Origin: JBKJML01 sp046596415
Lineage (GTDB): Bacteria; Actinomycetota; Thermoleophilia; Gaiellales; Gaiellaceae
Length of the DNA stretch: 7,725 bases
Direction: 5' to 3'
NCBI GenBank assembly: GCA_046596415.1
Contig: JBKJML010000170.1
Span: 1 to 7,725 of the forward strand
Shown here: in pieces, positions 5,819 to 7,725 of the stretch
How the letters are laid out: each line of letters starts with the position of its first letter
Position numbering within the stretch: the first letter of the stretch is position 1
Position numbers and translations under genes: made by a program
The notes under the pieces: model-generated
The model's database searches: none
What the model was told of the DNA's origin: nothing
The model's input: the letters and a program-made list of their open reading frames with translations, nothing else

Positions 5819-6895
5819 GTGAAGCGCCTAGCGGTGCTCGGCGCGACAGGCTCGATTGGCCGCCAGGCGCTCGAGGTCGTCGACCGCAACCCCGAGCTCG
5901 AGGTCTGCGCGCTCGCGTCCGGCTCCGCCGACCTCGCCGGGCTCGCCGCGGAGTACGACGTCGAGCACGTTGCCACGGGCGGCGATCTGACGGCGCTGCT
6001 CGACGCTGCAGCGCCCGACCTGGTGCTGAACGCGATCGTCGGTTTCGCCGGGTTGCCCGCGACGCTCTGGGCCCTCGAGCACGGTGTGACGCTCGCGCTT
6101 GCGAACAAGGAGAGCCTCGTCGCCGCCGGCGAGCTCGCGCTCGCGGCACAGGTTCGCGGCGGCGGGCTGCTGCTGCCGGTCGACAGCGAGCACTCGGCGC
6201 TCTTCCAGTGCCTGGAGGGACGGGCGGCAGAAACGGTCGAGTCGGTCGTGCTGACAGCGTCCGGCGGGCCGTTCCGTGGCCGGACGCCGGCCGAGCTCGA
6301 GGCGGTGACGCCCGATCAGGCGCTCGCCCATCCGACGTGGAGCATGGGCCCGAAGATCAGCGTCGACTCCGCCACGCTTGCGAACAAGGGTTTGGAGTTG
6401 ATCGAGGCGCACTTCCTCTTCGGCCTGGACTACGACCAGATCGAGGTCGTCGTGCACCCGGCTTCGATCGTGCACGCGCTCGTCCGCTTCCGGGACGGGG
6501 CGGCCCTCGCGCACGTCGGCCAGCCCGACATGCGTGTCCCGATCTCGTTCGCGCTCACCTACCCGGAGCGGCGCCCGACGACGGTGGCGCCACTCGACCT
6601 GGCCGCCGGGCTGACGCTCGAGTTCCACGCGCCCGACCTCGAGACGTTCCCGCTGCTCGCGCTGGCGCGCCACGCCGGGCTGCTCGGCGGCACCTACCCG
6701 TGCGCGTTCAACGCGGCCAACGAGGTCGCGGTGGCCGCGTTCCTCGCCGGTCGGCTCCCGTTTCTCGGGATCGCCACGGCGGTCGAGGGTGCGCTTGCGG
6801 CCGTTGACGGAGCGCCGGCACGCGATCTCGACGAGCTGGTCGAGGCCGACCGGGAAGCGCGTTCGCTGGTCGAACGGCGAGTGGCGGTCGCATGA
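5819..6895 (+). CDS. dxr: 1-deoxy-D-xylulose 5-phosphate reductoisomerase
   Basis: Dxr rearranges and reduces DXP to 2-C-methyl-D-erythritol 4-phosphate with NADPH, the committed step of the MEP isoprenoid pathway and the fosmidomycin target. The NADPH motif LGATGSIG is at 7-14. LANKESLV (94-101), VDSEHSALFQ (121-130, metal ligands Asp122 and Glu124), TASGGPF (146-152), HPTWSMG (171-177) and SVDSATLANKGLELIEA (181-197, with Ser184, Asn189, Lys190 and Glu193) all align with the E. coli active site. All catalytic residues I can place are present. At 358 residues it is short (E. coli 398): about 28 residues are missing between the start and NAIVG (71-75), and about ten after LFQCLEG. The GTG at 5819 is chosen because it starts directly at the Rossmann strand. 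The open frame further upstream overlaps the lipoprotein gene and has no Dxr-like sequence. Shine-Dalgarno is weak. Confidence 0.95.
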   Translation: MKRLAVLGATGSIGRQALEVVDRNPELEVCALASGSADLAGLAAEYDVEHVATGGDLTALLDAAAPDLVLNAIVGFAGLPATLWALEHGVTLALANKESLVAAGELALAAQVRGGGLLLPVDSEHSALFQCLEGRAAETVESVVLTASGGPFRGRTPAELEAVTPDQALAHPTWSMGPKISVDSATLANKGLELIEAHFLFGLDYDQIEVVVHPASIVHALVRFRDGAALAHVGQPDMRVPISFALTYPERRPTTVAPLDLAAGLTLEFHAPDLETFPLLALARHAGLLGGTYPCAFNAANEVAVAAFLAGRLPFLGIATAVEGALAAVDGAPARDLDELVEADREARSLVERRVAVA

Positions 6896-7725
6896 GCATC
6901 CTCATCGCGATCGTCGGGCTGGGGGTGCTGATCCTCGTGCACGAGCTCGGGCACTTCAGCGTTGCGGTCGCGACCGGCATGCGGCCGCGAAAGTTCTACA
7001 TCGGCTTCCCGCCTGCGATCGTGAAGACGACCCGCAAGGGGATCGAGTACGGGATCGGCGCGGTCCCGCTCGGCGGTTTCGTCAAGATCCCGGGCATGCA
7101 CCGGCCCGCGGCGGCCGACGCCTCGATGTACTTCGGTCGCGCGGTCGACGACGCGCCAGAGCTCGTCGCGCTGGTGGAGCGCCTCCGTCGCGCCCTCGAG
7201 GCGGCGGCTCACGACACCGCCCGCGAGGCGGTGAAGGAGCTCCGCACGGCACTCGACATTGCGAGTCTTTCCGAGCCCGCGCGTCGCTCCGCCGATCGTG
7301 GCCTCACCGAGCTCGACGATGCGCTCGGCCCCGACGCATACTGGCGCGCTGCCACGTGGCGCCGCGTGGCGGTCATTCTCGCCGGCCCCGCCGCGAACGT
7401 CGTGCTCGCGCTCGTCGTCTTCACCGTGCTCCTGATGCAGGACACCTACCGAATCGGCGTGCGCCTCGGCTCGAGCGACAACGCTGCGACGACCCGGATC
7501 GACTCAATCGTCGAAGGCTCGCCTGCGGCGGCTGTCGGCTTGCGCGGCGGCGACCGGATCGTCGCCGTCGACGGCCGTCAGGTCGACGCGGAGACTCTCC
7601 TCGACCGGATCCAGCGCTCGAAAGGGAGCCCGCTCTCGCTTCAGGTGCGTCGCGCCGGCAAGCTCGTCGCGATCGAGCCCGTCCGGGCCGAGGGGAGCGG
7701 TGCCCGGTCGCTGCCGGCCGCCGGC
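6892..7725 (+). CDS. rseP: RseP-like site-2 metalloprotease (M50), 3' end missing
   Basis: This intramembrane zinc protease cuts transmembrane segments. E. coli RseP cleaves the anti-sigma factor RseA and remnant signal peptides; the substrate here is unknown. The 278 visible residues begin with a membrane helix carrying HELGH (17-21; zinc ligands His17 and His21, catalytic Glu18). The conserved loop AVPLGGFVKIPGM (57-69) follows. After a long charged stretch comes WRRVAVILAGPAANVVLALVVF (156-177), the second membrane segment with its GPxxN motif. A PDZ domain (about 200-265) contains IDSIVEGSPAAAVGLRGGDRIVAVDG. The rest of the PDZ region and the last membrane helices, with the third zinc ligand, lie beyond the window. 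The stretch between IPGM and the second membrane segment is about 50-60 residues longer than usual. The ATG at 6892 overlaps the dxr stop (ATGA). No stop occurs before the window end. Confidence 0.95.
   Translation, partial: MSILIAIVGLGVLILVHELGHFSVAVATGMRPRKFYIGFPPAIVKTTRKGIEYGIGAVPLGGFVKIPGMHRPAAADASMYFGRAVDDAPELVALVERLRRALEAAAHDTAREAVKELRTALDIASLSEPARRSADRGLTELDDALGPDAYWRAATWRRVAVILAGPAANVVLALVVFTVLLMQDTYRIGVRLGSSDNAATTRIDSIVEGSPAAAVGLRGGDRIVAVDGRQVDAETLLDRIQRSKGSPLSLQVRRAGKLVAIEPVRAEGSGARSLPAAG

Noticed and set aside
5828..6673. 281-residue open frame on the minus strand across dxr
   Set aside because: It is antisense to dxr, Arg-rich, lacks any family motif and has no separate promoter or ribosome binding site that I can see.
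6208..6807. 199-residue + strand open frame inside dxr
   Set aside because: It is out of frame with dxr and reads as a Gly/Arg/Pro-rich shadow. The dxr frame carries all the conserved motifs.
1..7725. tRNA, rRNA, CRISPR arrays, insertion sequences, attachment sites
   Set aside because: Nearly all bases belong to the nine conserved genes. I saw no regularly spaced repeats, inverted terminal repeats, transposase motifs or tRNA-like cloverleaf in the small gaps.

Overview
This is one strand of a G+C-rich bacterial chromosome. It carries nine genes, all on the + strand, packed almost without gaps. The order is pseudouridine synthase (5' end cut off), rpsB, tsf, pyrH, frr, uppS, cdsA, a small unrecognised lipoprotein gene, dxr and rseP (3' end cut off). 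The composition, frequent GTG starts, the long acidic tail on ribosomal protein S2 and the retained uppS-cdsA-dxr-rseP order suggest a deep-branching actinobacterium, with Thermoleophilia (Gaiella/Solirubrobacter-like) as my best guess. That placement is inference from style and gene order, not from any search.

Positions 1-643 hold the catalytic domain of an RluA/RluD-type pseudouridine synthase. A 160-base gap (644-803) follows. It is the only sizeable non-coding stretch and the most likely site for the promoter and 5' leader of the rpsB cluster. Positions 804-3844 hold the translation and nucleotide block: S2, EF-Ts, UMP kinase and ribosome recycling factor. Positions 3871-5414 hold the envelope lipid block: undecaprenyl diphosphate synthase and CDP-diglyceride synthase. 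Positions 5446-5793 encode a 115-residue predicted lipoprotein between cdsA and dxr. Positions 5819-7725 hold DXP reductoisomerase and the N-terminal part of an RseP/site-2 protease.

The genes join protein synthesis to envelope building. Dxr feeds the MEP isoprenoid pathway. UppS turns its C5 products into the C55 carrier for cell-wall precursors. CdsA makes the phospholipid precursor CDP-diacylglycerol. RseP is an intramembrane protease that in characterised bacteria serves envelope stress signalling or signal-peptide clearance. Stop/start overlaps (rpsB/tsf, pyrH/frr, uppS/cdsA, dxr/rseP) suggest one polycistronic, translationally coupled unit.

Most of the window is conserved housekeeping sequence, and I see no mobile element, CRISPR array, RNA gene or defence system. 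The points of interest lie inside familiar genes: a TEPV replacement of the TDFV motif in EF-Ts, a shortened NADPH domain in Dxr, a roughly 60-residue charged helical insert in RseP, the acidic S2 tail, and the unknown lipoprotein.
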